A DNA stretch of 64,000 nt from Hyphomicrobiales bacterium. Its GTDB lineage: Bacteria; Pseudomonadota; Alphaproteobacteria; Rhizobiales; Rhizobiaceae. The notes under the pieces were generated by a model. The model had not been told where the DNA came from. It saw only the letters and a program-made list of their open reading frames with translations, and did not search any database. Positions 28,921 to 37,161 of this stretch are shown piece after piece. A program made the position numbers and the translations under genes. The DNA lies in NCBI GenBank assembly GCA_900471485.1, contig UCEU01000007.1, forward strand, positions 1 through 64,000. Reading direction: 5' to 3'. Positions within the stretch are counted from its first letter, which is position 1. Each line of letters begins with the position of its first letter.

Positions 28921-29712
28921 TCAGCGCAGTATGCCGTCCAGCACCGGCATGCCGAGAAAGGCGGATGCGCCGATCAGGCCGTAGCAGATCACCCGGAACG
29001 TGCTCTCCTTCGCGAAGCCGAAGAGCTTCGAGCCGGCAAACAGCCCGATCGCGTAGCTCGGCAGGATCACGACGGTCAGCGCGAAGACCGCTTGCACGAA
29101 AAGCCCGCCTGCATAGTAGCTGACGACGCTGAAACAGGTGGAGATGGCGAAGTACAGAATGACGTTGGAGCGCACCTTGGCGAAGTCCGTCTTTCCGCCC
29201 AGCCAGTAGGCGACAACAGGCGGTCCGCCAAGCTGTGCGGCGCCGCTGAACAGTCCGGCCGTCAGGCCGACGCCGGCGCTGAGATAGGCATGCGGCTCGC
29301 CGTGATAGCGCCAGCCCGAGACCAGCAGCGCAAGCAGCAGCAATGCGATGACGGTGATCGACCAGCGAAGCAGCAGCGGGTCCATGAGCGTCAGGATGGC
29401 GGTGCCCGCGGGAACCCCCAGCATTGCACCGGCGGCCATGGTGAACACCTCGCGCCGGTTCGCGCGCTTCCAGGCAGGCGGGATCATCCCCAGTGTCGCC
29501 AGCCCATCGATGAGAAGCAGCACCGGCGAAATCAGCTTCGGCCCGATGATGGCACCGCCGAGTGGTATGAAGATCAGCGCCGCGCCGAAACCGGAGAAAC
29601 CCCGCGCCAGCCCGGCGACGAAGGCGATTACGACTAGGGAATAAAGTCCATGATCCGGCAGCGCGGCGGAAAGCCACGCACCGATATCGGCCATGCTACC
29701 TGAAAACGACAT
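28921..29712 (-). CDS. TauE/SafE family membrane transporter
   Basis: Encodes 263 residues with about eight hydrophobic helices. The repeated pattern GFGAALIFIPLGGAIIGPKL and LTAGLFSGAAQLGGPPVVAY is typical of the family that exports sulfite, sulfonates or organic acids. The start could be 29712 or 29694. It ends five bases from the opposing DoxX-like gene. Confidence 0.87.
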   Translation of the reverse strand: MSFSGSMADIGAWLSAALPDHGLYSLVVIAFVAGLARGFSGFGAALIFIPLGGAIIGPKLISPVLLLIDGLATLGMIPPAWKRANRREVFTMAAGAMLGVPAGTAILTLMDPLLLRWSITVIALLLLALLVSGWRYHGEPHAYLSAGVGLTAGLFSGAAQLGGPPVVAYWLGGKTDFAKVRSNVILYFAISTCFSVVSYYAGGLFVQAVFALTVVILPSYAIGLFAGSKLFGFAKESTFRVICYGLIGASAFLGMPVLDGILR

Positions 29713-29728
29713 GAAAGCCTGGCCTTGC

Positions 29729-30661
29729 TCAGGAAGCCAGCATCAGGTCCATGTTCTGCACGGCCGCACCCGAGGCACCCTTGCCGAGATTGTCGAGCAG
29801 GGCGACGAGATTGACCTGCGAACCACCAGGCGTGCCGAACACGAAGAGCTTCATCGTATCCTTGCCGGCAAGTTCGATGGCATCGACGCGCGCCATCTTG
29901 CTGCTGTCTGCGAGCGGAACGACCGTGACGATATCCTGGCCGGCATAGTGGGCCGTCAGTGCCGCGTGAATGCTCTCCAGCGTCGTGCCGGCAGCCAGCA
30001 TGTCGAGGTGGAGCGGAACCTGCACGATCATGCCCTGCGCGAACTTGCCGACCGATGGCGCGAAGATCGGCGCGCGGTCGAGCAGGCCGTGGATCTTCAT
30101 CTCGGGCACATGCTTGTGTGTCAGCGTAAGGCCGTAGAGGAAGTGCGGCGCGCTGATCGCGTCATCGCGGCTCTGGTCTTCCATCTGCGCGATCATCTGC
30201 TTGCCGCCGCCGGTATAGCCGGAAACCGCGTTGACGGTCACGGGATAGCCGTCCGAGAGAATGCCTGCGGCCCGCAGCGGCCGCATCAGGCCGATCGCGC
30301 CGGTCGGGTAGCAGCCCGGATTGGCGACGAAGCGCGCCGAACTGATCTTGGTCGCCTGCTCCTTGTCCATCTCGGCGAAGCCATAGGCCCAGGAGGGGTC
30401 GACGCGGTGGGCGGTCGAGGTGTCGATGACGCGGACATTGTTGTTGGCCGAGACCATCTGTACGGCTTCCTTCGACGCATCGTCGGGCAGGCAGAGGATG
30501 GCGATATCGGCGCTGTTCAGCATATCCTCGCGGATCGCGGCATTGCGGCGCTCTGCTTCTGGAATGGACAGAAGCTCGACATCGCGGCGGCCGGCCATGC
30601 GCGTGCGGATCTGCAGGCCCGTCGTGCCGTGTTCGCCATCGATGAAGATCTTCGGTGCCAT
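29729..30661 (-). CDS. argC: N-acetyl-gamma-glutamyl-phosphate reductase, short type
   Basis: Encodes about 310 residues. It reduces N-acetylglutamyl phosphate to the semialdehyde in arginine synthesis. The N-terminal nucleotide motif [16 protein letters not shown] and the catalytic cysteine in [18 protein letters not shown] are seen. I prefer ATG 30661 ([12 protein letters not shown]), but an in-frame GTG at 30673 is possible. It follows speB on the same strand by about 60 bases. Confidence 0.95.
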   Translation of the reverse strand: MAPKIFIDGEHGTTGLQIRTRMAGRRDVELLSIPEAERRNAAIREDMLNSADIAILCLPDDASKEAVQMVSANNNVRVIDTSTAHRVDPSWAYGFAEMDKEQATKISSARFVANPGCYPTGAIGLMRPLRAAGILSDGYPVTVNAVSGYTGGGKQMIAQMEDQSRDDAISAPHFLYGLTLTHKHVPEMKIHGLLDRAPIFAPSVGKFAQGMIVQVPLHLDMLAAGTTLESIHAALTAHYAGQDIVTVVPLADSSKMARVDAIELAGKDTMKLFVFGTPGGSQVNLVALLDNLGKGASGAAVQNMDLMLAS

Positions 30662-30724
30662 TGTCTTGCTCACACTTTCAATAGGTTAGAAAGAAGTCCG
30701 GAATCATTTTGGAAGATGGATGAG

Positions 30725-31684
30725 TCAGCCGTGTGACGCTGTCGCGCGTCGCTCGGCATGTAGCCCCAGCATATACATCGCGACCGTCGCCCCCGCAATG
30801 GCGGTGATGTCGGCGTGATCGTAGGCGGGCGACACCTCGACCACGTCGGCGCCGCGGATATCGAGCTGGTGCAGCCGCTGCAGCACAGAGAGGATCTTGG
30901 CGCTGGACGGTCCGCCGGAAACCGGCGTGCCGGTGCCGGGCGCATAGGCCGGATCCAGGCAGTCGATATCGAAGGTCAGATAGCTGGGTGCGCCCTTGGT
31001 GTGCGAGATGATCGTCGAGGCGATCTCGGCCGCGCTCATCTCCTCGACCTGATGGCCGTAGAGAATATTGATGCCGAAATCGTCGGGCGCGTGCGTGCGG
31101 ATGCCGATCTGGATCGAGCGATCGGGATCGATGATGCCGTCGCGAACCGCGCGCGCCACGAAGGAGCCGTGGTCGATCCGCTTGTTGTCGTCGAACCACG
31201 TGTCCTGATGCGCGTCGAACTGCACCAGCGCCAGCGGGCCATGCTTGGCCGCATGCGCCTTGAGGATCGGCCACGTCACGTAATGGTCGCCGCCCAGCGT
31301 CAGCATAAAGGCGCCGGCTTCAACGATCGTCTTCGCCTGTCGTTCGATCGCCGCTGGCGTCTCCTGGTGGTTGCCGTAATCCAGCAGGCAATCGCCGTAG
31401 TCGATCACGGCCATCTCGGCGAATAGATCGCGATTGAAGGGATATTGCGGATCATTGTCGAAGATCGCCGAAGCCCGCCGGATCGCCTGCGGCCCGAAGC
31501 GCGTACCCGGCCGGTTGGAAGTAGCGGCGTCGAAGGGAACGCCCCAGACCACCACATCCGCGCCAGTCAGATCCTTGGTGAAACGCCGGCGCATGAAGGA
31601 CAACGCTCCGGCAAACGTCGGGTCCGTTGCCGCCGAGGTGAGGCTCGTTGCCGTGAAGGCATGATCGATCGACTTGTTCGCCAA
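30725..31684 (-). CDS. speB: agmatinase
   Basis: Encodes 319 residues of the ureohydrolase family that hydrolyses agmatine to putrescine and urea. Manganese ligands are in GGDH, DAHQD and DIDCLD. The start is a judgement: the ATG at 31690 has its AAGGAG only one base away, but a TTG at 31684 has the same AAGGAG at seven bases and gives the N-terminus ANKSIDHAFTATSL. The start region sits in a 10-bp hairpin. It lies just upstream of argC, so a shared arginine/polyamine transcript is plausible. Confidence 0.93.
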   Translation of the reverse strand: MANKSIDHAFTATSLTSAATDPTFAGALSFMRRRFTKDLTGADVVVWGVPFDAATSNRPGTRFGPQAIRRASAIFDNDPQYPFNRDLFAEMAVIDYGDCLLDYGNHQETPAAIERQAKTIVEAGAFMLTLGGDHYVTWPILKAHAAKHGPLALVQFDAHQDTWFDDNKRIDHGSFVARAVRDGIIDPDRSIQIGIRTHAPDDFGINILYGHQVEEMSAAEIASTIISHTKGAPSYLTFDIDCLDPAYAPGTGTPVSGGPSSAKILSVLQRLHQLDIRGADVVEVSPAYDHADITAIAGATVAMYMLGLHAERRATASHG

Positions 31685-31687
31685 GTG

Positions 31688-31718
31688 CATACTCCTTCTC
31701 GCTGCAGAAAGGAGTATG
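31688..31718 (-). promoter_or_regulatory. perfect 10-bp inverted repeat covering the speB ribosome binding site
   Basis: Arms at 31688-31697 and 31709-31718 are perfectly complementary with an 11-base loop. On the minus strand the 3' arm contains AAGGAG and the ATG, so folding of the mRNA would hide the ribosome binding site. It could equally be a dyad operator in the DNA. Confidence 0.65.
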
Positions 31719-31793
31719 TGGCGCGATCACCGAATGCAACAATATCCGACGATCATCGGATGACGGTTCCATGACGATCGCTGGCTGCCAAGG

Positions 31794-32006
31794 CTAGCCG
31801 GCGATCCTGTTCGTTCGGCCCTTTGCCGTGTAGGGCAGTACGAACATATAGAGGCCACTGAACATCAGCAGGAAGAGGGGAAGGAGTGGCGAGTAAGTCA
31901 GCCAGTTTGGCGGTTCGCCGAACGGCCGGACGGCGAAATTGGCGATGACAGTCAGTGTAAATACGATCGAGAGCCATCGGTGACCCTGTCTGATCCATGC
32001 ACTCAT
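31794..32006 (-). CDS. 70-residue two-helix membrane protein
   Basis: Encodes 70 residues with two hydrophobic segments (LSIVFTLTVIANFAV and LLPLFLLMFSGLYMFVLP) and a basic tail. AGGAG lies seven bases before the ATG at 32006. It follows the SRPBCC gene on the same strand and is likely the third gene of the arsR cassette. No family name recognised. Confidence 0.7.
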   Translation of the reverse strand: MSAWIRQGHRWLSIVFTLTVIANFAVRPFGEPPNWLTYSPLLPLFLLMFSGLYMFVLPYTAKGRTNRIAG

Positions 32007-32059
32007 GTTCTGCTCCTCCTCCAGTCTAACGTTTAATCGCCGCCGCGCAGCCAGCGCGA

Positions 32060-32422
32060 TCAGCCATTGCGCGCCAGCGCCTCTCCAAGATTGTCGAAGA
32101 AGTGCTGCCAGCCATGCTTGGCGCCCGCGTAGGCCTGTTGCTGGTCGGATTTGAAGCCCGACTGCTCCATCCGCAGATGCGTGCCGCTGCCTGCAGGCGT
32201 CAGCGTCCAGGTCACGACACTCTCGAGGCCATAGGCATTCCACGTATAGGACAGCGTGCTGATCGGCTCGATTTCGAGAACGGTGCAATCGACCGAACCC
32301 CAGTCCGCGCTCAGCTTGAAGCGATGATCTCTGACGGGCGCGAAGTCGTTCTTCATCAACCACTCCGCGATCAGATGCGGCTGCGTCAGAGCGCGCCATG
32401 TCTTCTCCGGCGGAAACGGCAA
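32060..32422 (-). CDS. SRPBCC (AHSA1-like) protein, start apparently broken
   Basis: Encodes a ligand-binding START-like domain: FPPEKTWRALTQPHLIAEWL, then VDCTVLEIEPISTLSYTWNA and TPAGSGTHLRMEQSGFKSD. Homologous-looking codons continue upstream of the first usable start (a TTG at 32422) as ERHVIVERE, but no standard start exists in that frame before a stop. The ATG that overlaps the arsR stop (ATGA at 32451-32448) is one base out of frame. This looks like a one-base deletion or a sequencing error. SRPBCC genes coupled to arsR are common; ligand unknown. Confidence 0.75.
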   Translation of the reverse strand: MPFPPEKTWRALTQPHLIAEWLMKNDFAPVRDHRFKLSADWGSVDCTVLEIEPISTLSYTWNAYGLESVVTWTLTPAGSGTHLRMEQSGFKSDQQQAYAGAKHGWQHFFDNLGEALARNG

Positions 32423-32447
32423 TTCCCGCTCGACGATGACGTGTCGT

Positions 32448-32771
32448 TCATTGGTCCATCCTTTTCAGCAGGTCTTCGAGTTCGTCGAACTTCTTTTCCC
32501 AGAAACCGGTCATCTCCGTTGTCCAGTCGGCCAACGGAAGGAGAGCGGCGGGCAGGGCGCTATAATGCGTCTGGCGGCCTTCCTGGCGATCACGGACGAG
32601 GCCGGCGCGCTTGAGATTGGCGAGGTGTTTCGAAACGACTGGTTGCGAGACCCCGGCATGTGCCGTCAAGGCGCCGACGGTCTTCTCGCCTTCGCGGCAA
32701 AGCCGCTCGAAGATCCCGCGCCGTGTGGGATCGGCAAGCGCGCGAAACAAATTGTCCTGGTGTGGAGACAT
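32448..32771 (-). CDS. ArsR-family transcriptional regulator
   Basis: Encodes 107 residues of a winged-helix repressor. DPTRRGIFERLCREGEKTVG and the recognition helix VSQPVVSKHLANLKRAGLV are clear. There is no CxC metal motif, so it probably belongs to the non-metal group found next to SRPBCC genes. The start ATG lies inside an inverted repeat that could be its own operator, indicating autoregulation. Confidence 0.9.
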   Translation of the reverse strand: MSPHQDNLFRALADPTRRGIFERLCREGEKTVGALTAHAGVSQPVVSKHLANLKRAGLVRDRQEGRQTHYSALPAALLPLADWTTEMTGFWEKKFDELEDLLKRMDQ

Positions 32772-32826
32772 ACGTCAATTCATACCCAAATGGCTATTGG
32801 TTGACGTATAGCCGTACGGGTATGAA
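32769..32826. promoter_or_regulatory. complex inverted repeats at the arsR start, probable operator
   Basis: ATACGTCAA (32770-32778) pairs with TTGACGTAT (32801-32809), and TTCATACCC (32779-32787) pairs with GGGTATGAA (32818-32826). Both are perfect 9-bp inverted repeats. A third, GGCTAT/ATAGCC, lies between (32792-32797, 32808-32813). The nested layout right at the arsR start fits an autoregulatory operator. Confidence 0.6.
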
Positions 32827-32934
32827 TGTGTCAAGCGGCGGAGACGGTTGGAAAAGGTGTCGGGGGTGTGCTTCCCGTCCGGCAAAGGCGACGCCGGCTG
32901 CACTGTTGGCGGCGCACGAAGCTCGCCAAGCGCA

Positions 32935-32966
32935 ATAAAAAAGGCCGGGTTTGCACCCGACCTTTC
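32935..32966 (-). terminator. rho-independent terminator after rpsI
   Basis: On the minus strand a stem of about 11 bp with one mismatch (32940-32950 with 32955-32965) has a GCAA loop and is followed by a run of T residues. It ends the rplM-rpsI transcript 23 bases after the rpsI stop. Confidence 0.85.
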
Positions 32967-32988
32967 CACATTCCGAAGTCCGAAGCGA

Positions 32989-33456
32989 TTAACGCTTGGA
33001 GAACTGGAACGAACGGCGGGCCTTGGCCTTACCGTACTTCTTGCGCTCGACGACGCGGCTGTCGCGGGTCAGGAAGCCACCCTTCTTCAGGACCGAGCGC
33101 AGGCCCGGTTCGAAGTAGGTGAGTGCCTTGGAGACGCCGTGACGAACGGCACCGGCCTGGCCGGAAAGACCGCCGCCTGCAACCGTTGCGATGATGTCGA
33201 ACTGGCCGTCACGGGCAGCAGCGACGATCGGCTGGCGCAGAATCATCTGCAGAACCGGACGTGCGAAGTATTCCGTGAATTCCTTGCCGTTGATGACGAT
33301 CTTGCCGGAGCCCGGCTTGACCCATACACGAGCAACAGCGTTCTTGCGCTTGCCGGTCGCGTAGGAGCGGCCAAGCGAATCGACCTTACGGACGTGTACC
33401 GGAGCCGAAGCTTCGGTAGCCGTGCCGAGATCCTTCAGGGAGGAGAGGTCAGCCAT
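32989..33456 (-). CDS. rpsI: 30S ribosomal protein S9
   Basis: Encodes a 155-residue S9 whose C-terminal tail touches P-site t[23 protein letters not shown] and the end [14 protein letters not shown] are diagnostic. The N-terminus carries an extension usual in alphaproteobacteria. It follows rplM by two bases and is the second gene of the operon. Confidence 0.98.
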   Translation of the reverse strand: MADLSSLKDLGTATEASAPVHVRKVDSLGRSYATGKRKNAVARVWVKPGSGKIVINGKEFTEYFARPVLQMILRQPIVAAARDGQFDIIATVAGGGLSGQAGAVRHGVSKALTYFEPGLRSVLKKGGFLTRDSRVVERKKYGKAKARRSFQFSKR

Positions 33457-33458
33457 TC

Positions 33459-33923
33459 TTAGGCGCTCCTTACGTTCTTCTTGTTCAGCTTGGCGACGTC
33501 GAGAACGACAGGCTGCTGAGCTTCATGAGGATGGTTGGAACCAGCGTAAACGCGGAGGTTCTTCATCTGGCGACGACCGAGCGGGCCACGCGGAACCATG
33601 CGCTCGACTGCCTTTTCAAGAACGCGCTCCGGGAAGCGGCCTTCCATGATCTGGCGAGCGGTACGCTCCTTGATGCCGCCGGCGAAACCCGTGTGCCAGT
33701 AGTAAACCTTGTCGGAATACTTCTTGCCGGTGAATACGACCTTGTCGGCATTGATGACGATGACGTTGTCGCCGTCGTCAACGTGAGGAGTGAAGGTAGC
33801 CTTGTGCTTGCCGCGCAGACGCATGGCGATAACAGAAGCGAGACGACCAACGACAAGCCCTTCGGCGTCGATGATGACCCACTTCTTCTCTACCTCTGCA
33901 GGCTTCTGGGAGAAGGTTGCCAT
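33459..33923 (-). CDS. rplM: 50S ribosomal protein L13
   Basis: Encodes a 154-residue L13, an early 50S assembly protein. The frame is open upstream, but [20 protein letters not shown] at 33923 gives the family length. [20 protein letters not shown] and [19 protein letters not shown] support it. AGAG before the ATG is the binding site. Confidence 0.97.
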   Translation of the reverse strand: MATFSQKPAEVEKKWVIIDAEGLVVGRLASVIAMRLRGKHKATFTPHVDDGDNVIVINADKVVFTGKKYSDKVYYWHTGFAGGIKERTARQIMEGRFPERVLEKAVERMVPRGPLGRRQMKNLRVYAGSNHPHEAQQPVVLDVAKLNKKNVRSA

Positions 33924-34014
33924 AGTAGTTACTCTCTTTTGATCCCTTGGCCCGAAGGCGAAAGGGCGTTTCTTGTTGCTTGATTTGGGAGCCCTGGGGC
34001 GCACCAAAAAGAAA

Positions 34015-34032
34015 GCAGCCGGGAAAGGCTGC
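34015..34032 (-). terminator. terminator-like hairpin in the rplM leader
   Basis: On the minus strand GCAGCC (34032-34027) pairs with GGCTGC (34020-34015) around a six-base loop, followed by TTTCTTTTT. It lies just after the predicted transcription start and about 90 bases before rplM, so it could attenuate the operon. Confidence 0.5.
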
Positions 34033-34044
34033 GTTCTGGCGGTG

Positions 34045-34073
34045 TGTATAAGGCTTCCCGCACGGAGGGTCAA
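34045..34073 (-). promoter_or_regulatory. sigma-70 promoter of rplM-rpsI
   Basis: On the minus strand TTGACC (34073-34068) and TATACA (34050-34045) are spaced by 17 bases, each one mismatch from consensus. The predicted start is near 34038. It is the best promoter match seen in the window. Confidence 0.75.
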
Positions 34074-34151
34074 TATCACGGAGTTGGGCACTCGTAAAAA
34101 CAACTAAGCAAAATCAACAACTTAGATATACGGTATTATGATACCTCAATT

Positions 34152-34577
34152 TCATAGCGGTGGAATCGAGTATGTCACCGTCGCATGCGCGACCAATTCG
34201 TCAGGATTGTCCTGGAAAATCGATGCGTCGAGCACCGCCAGTCGCTTGCCCAGCTTGAGGATCTTACAGGTGCAGGTGGTCGGTTTCAGCTGCGGCAGCC
34301 GTAGGAAGTTGATGTTGAGACTGGTGGTCACCGCCAGCGGCACGACGCCGATATGGGCGATGACCGCAACATAGGCGGTCACATCCGCGAGCGCGAAAAG
34401 GGCAGGGCCGGAGACGGTGCCGCCGGGCCTGAGATGCCGCTCCAGCGGATCAAGCCGCATCGATGCGCGGCCCGATGCGATCTCGGTCACGGTCATCACG
34501 CGGCCGTCCGTATGAATCTGCGGGAAGTCCGTCTCCAGAAACCGGTGAACCTCCTCGGTGGTCAGGACCGGCTGCAT
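34152..34577 (-). CDS. PaaI-type hotdog thioesterase
   Basis: Encodes 141 residues of the hotdog fold. The helix motif RPGGTVSGPALFALADVTAY is the conserved PaaI/4HBT_2 region, where GG and the acidic residue serve catalysis. It likely cleaves an acyl-CoA. It is divergent from the crotonase-like gene, sharing a short 73-base gap, and might be linked with acyl-CoA metabolism. Confidence 0.85.
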   Translation of the reverse strand: MQPVLTTEEVHRFLETDFPQIHTDGRVMTVTEIASGRASMRLDPLERHLRPGGTVSGPALFALADVTAYVAVIAHIGVVPLAVTTSLNINFLRLPQLKPTTCTCKILKLGKRLAVLDASIFQDNPDELVAHATVTYSIPPL

Positions 34578-34650
34578 CGCTTCTCCTCGAAATTGCTGAT
34601 CTCTTATGGCAGAAGTGATAGCACGAAATAGACATGCAGGGAGTTAGACC

Positions 34651-35481
34651 ATGGCCGAAGTCCTATCCTTTCGAACCGAAGCGGGCAAAGAGAACGGTGC
34701 GCTCGTTCTGCGCCAATTTGCCGACGGTATCCTCCGGCTGACGCTGAACAATCCTCCGGCCAACCTCCTGTCTATTGCCATGCTCGAAACCTTGATGGGC
34801 GAACTTCAGAACGCCGCCGAGGACGAGGCGGTGCGCGTGGTCGTGATCGCATCGACCGGCGACGTCTTTTCGGCGGGCCACGACCTCAAGGAACTCACCG
34901 CCCATCGTGCCGACCCGGACGAGGGGGAAGCCTTCTTCGAGGAAACCTTCGCGCTCGCGGCGGATCTGATGCTCGAGATCACCCGTCTGCCCAAGCCGGT
35001 GATCGCCGAGATCGACGGCCTGGCGACAGCCGCCGGCTGCCAGCTTGTCGCCTCCTGCGATCTCGCGATCTGCACGGACACCGCGACTTTCTGCACGCCC
35101 GGCGTCAATATCGGGCTGTTCTGCGCCACGCCGATGGTAGCCGTGACGCGGGCCGCGCACCGCAAGCAGGCGATGGAAATGCTCTTGACCGGCGAAACCA
35201 TCGATGCCTCGACCGCCAAGGATTTCGGCCTGGTGAACCGCATCGTGCCGAAGCAGTATCTTTCTCAGGTCGTCACCAAATACGCCTCCGTCATCGCCAG
35301 CAAGTCGCCGATGGCGGTCAGGATCGGCAAGGAGGCCTTCTATCGCCAGCTCGAAATGCCGGTCGAGGAAGCCTATGGCTACGCGGCCGAGGTCATGGTG
35401 GACAGCATGATGACCGATGATGCGGAGGAGGGGATCGGCGCGTTCCTCGACAAACGCATGCCCGACTGGAGTGCGGAATAG
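34651..35481 (+). CDS. enoyl-CoA hydratase-related protein, ECHDC3-like
   Basis: Encodes 276 residues of the crotonase fold. The oxyanion-hole regions FSAGHDLKEL and GLATAAGCQLVASCDLAI are seen. In the next motif the usual catalytic glutamate is replaced (ATFCTPGVNIGLFCATP), as in ECHDC3-like proteins, so classical hydratase activity is doubtful. Its stop is adjacent to the stop of the opposing transporter. Confidence 0.85.
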   Translation: MAEVLSFRTEAGKENGALVLRQFADGILRLTLNNPPANLLSIAMLETLMGELQNAAEDEAVRVVVIASTGDVFSAGHDLKELTAHRADPDEGEAFFEETFALAADLMLEITRLPKPVIAEIDGLATAAGCQLVASCDLAICTDTATFCTPGVNIGLFCATPMVAVTRAAHRKQAMEMLLTGETIDASTAKDFGLVNRIVPKQYLSQVVTKYASVIASKSPMAVRIGKEAFYRQLEMPVEEAYGYAAEVMVDSMMTDDAEEGIGAFLDKRMPDWSAE

Positions 35482-36318
35482 TTAGCCCAGCTTCAGGATC
35501 AGCCCGCCGGCGGCAATGATCGCGCCGGCGAGATAGCGCCACGGACTCGCTTTCTCCTTGAGAACCAGAACCGAGATGATCAGCGCAAACAGGATGGACG
35601 TCTCGCGCAGCGCCGCGACCGTTGCAACCGGCGCCTTGGTCATCGCCCAGAGCGCCAGGCCGTAGGAGGCGATCGAGCCGGTGCCGCCGATCAACCCGCG
35701 CCACCAGTTGAACCGGACATGGACGGCGACGGCGTAAAGCCCGCGCCGCGAGATCGCCCAGGTAAATAGAAGCACTGGCGGTAGCAGCGACATCCAAAGC
35801 GTATAGGAGATCGCATTGCCGGATGCGCGGGCACCGATGCCGTCGACATAGGTGTAGGTCGCGATCACGCAGGCATTGGCCAGCGCGAGCACGATTGCAT
35901 GGCCATTCCCCTTCCGCGCCTCGAGCGCAAGCGTCAGGATGCCGGCGCAGATCGTCATGGTGCCGATGAGGGCGCCCGTCGACAGGGTCTCGTCGAGGAT
36001 GAAGCCGCTGGTTGCGGCGATCAGAAGCGGCGCACAGCCCCGCATCAACGGGTAGACGAGCCCGATATCGCCGGCTCTGTAGGCGCCGGCGACCAGCTGG
36101 AAATAGATGAACTGGAGGACGGCCGAAGCGCCGATAAATGGCCATGCGGCCGGTTGCGGCAGCGGCAGGAAGGCCAGAAACGGCAGCGCCGCCACCGCTC
36201 CGCCAGCCGAGATCAGGCTGGCATCCAGCGATTTGTCCGTGCCCGCCTTGATCATGGCATTCCATGTGGCGTGTAGCAGAGCACCAAAGAGGACAAGCAG
36301 AATGACGTCTAGTGGCAA
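35482..36318 (-). CDS. EamA/DMT-family membrane transporter
   Basis: Encodes 278 residues with ten hydrophobic helices in two repeats. Motifs ATWNAMIKAG in helix 1, IGLVYPLMRGCAPLLIA mid-first repeat and TVAALRETSILFALIISVLV in the second repeat match EamA proteins. The substrate is unknown. It converges with the crotonase gene without a gap. Confidence 0.88.
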   Translation of the reverse strand: MPLDVILLVLFGALLHATWNAMIKAGTDKSLDASLISAGGAVAALPFLAFLPLPQPAAWPFIGASAVLQFIYFQLVAGAYRAGDIGLVYPLMRGCAPLLIAATSGFILDETLSTGALIGTMTICAGILTLALEARKGNGHAIVLALANACVIATYTYVDGIGARASGNAISYTLWMSLLPPVLLFTWAISRRGLYAVAVHVRFNWWRGLIGGTGSIASYGLALWAMTKAPVATVAALRETSILFALIISVLVLKEKASPWRYLAGAIIAAGGLILKLG

Positions 36319-36735
36319 GAGAAACTACCGGGTGGTGTGATAATTGGTGGGCGATTGTTTGTTGCGCCGTGCTCGATAAAAAAGCAATCGCAATTCGCAT
36401 GCTTGCAATGCGAAAAAGTCATACGATTTTCTTTTCACCCAAGCAACTTGAAGGCGAACAACCAAGTTCCGGCGCCGATGCACGTACCCCAAAGACGTTT
36501 AAATCGCTTTTGATCATTCAACCATGAGGTGATGCTAACATACGCATGAACAGGTTGTGAACATATACAGCTTATACAGGGAACAGGAATTTTCACCCTG
36601 TTGGCGTTTTTCGCAGCGCAAACGCCAGCTTAACCTGATTAAGTAACTCACCTATTGGGTTGCATTGCACATAAGTCTAGAAGTTGTATTTGCAGCGCGT
36701 CGGCCCGGACAATGTCGGCCGTTTGTATGCCAAAG
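36319..36735. other. AT-rich gene-free region with hairpins
   Basis: This 417-base region is clearly poorer in GC than its neighbours and has no gene I can support. It holds an AACAGG/CCTGTT inverted repeat (36580-36606) and an 8-bp stem TGGCGTTT/AAACGCCA (36602-36609 with 36620-36627). A direct repeat of GTCGGCC lies near 36698-36721. A small RNA is possible but not shown. Confidence 0.4.
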
Positions 36736-37065
36736 CTAGAGCGAGTAGTCCGGAACAATAAACATCCCGTCAAGGTTGTCTATATTCTGGCAGTTCAGCA
36801 CACGGCAGCGCGGATTATCCTTCGTCGGTATGGTTGTCCATTCCGCGTACTCGTTCGCCTCGCAATAGCGGCTGTTGCGGATATAGCGATCGTAGAGCGT
36901 CATGCCCTGCACGCGTTTGGATGGATAGCGCAGAATGACCGCTCCTTCATTGTGGATGGCGGCCCGCGCGCTCTGGCAGCTCATCGACTGCGAATTGTAG
37001 CGGGAGATGGCAAAAGCCGGCGATGCGGCCATGACGACTGCGAGAGCAAGAACCATTTTCTTCAT
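36736..37065 (-). CDS. small exported protein of unknown function
   Basis: Encodes 109 residues with a signal peptide (KKMVLALAVVMAASPAFA). The mature part has four cysteines (one in SMSCQSARAAI, one in RNSRYCEANEY, two in CRVLNC) that may form disulfides. GGAGG lies before the ATG at 37065. The pattern ILRYPSKRVQGMTLYDRYIR seems conserved in rhizobial proteins from memory, but no function is known to me. Confidence 0.8.
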   Translation of the reverse strand: MKKMVLALAVVMAASPAFAISRYNSQSMSCQSARAAIHNEGAVILRYPSKRVQGMTLYDRYIRNSRYCEANEYAEWTTIPTKDNPRCRVLNCQNIDNLDGMFIVPDYSL

Positions 37066-37161
37066 GGGAACATCCTCCTTCGGCATCCCGATACCTATAT
37101 ACGGCAAAACCGCCCGCAGGTTTCAACGACGGATAAATAAACGCGCCAGGAGGCGAATCTT

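Noticed and set aside
36312..36527. A 71-codon plus-strand frame in the AT-rich gap.
   Set aside because: No ribosome binding site, begins inside the opposing gene and shows no family features.
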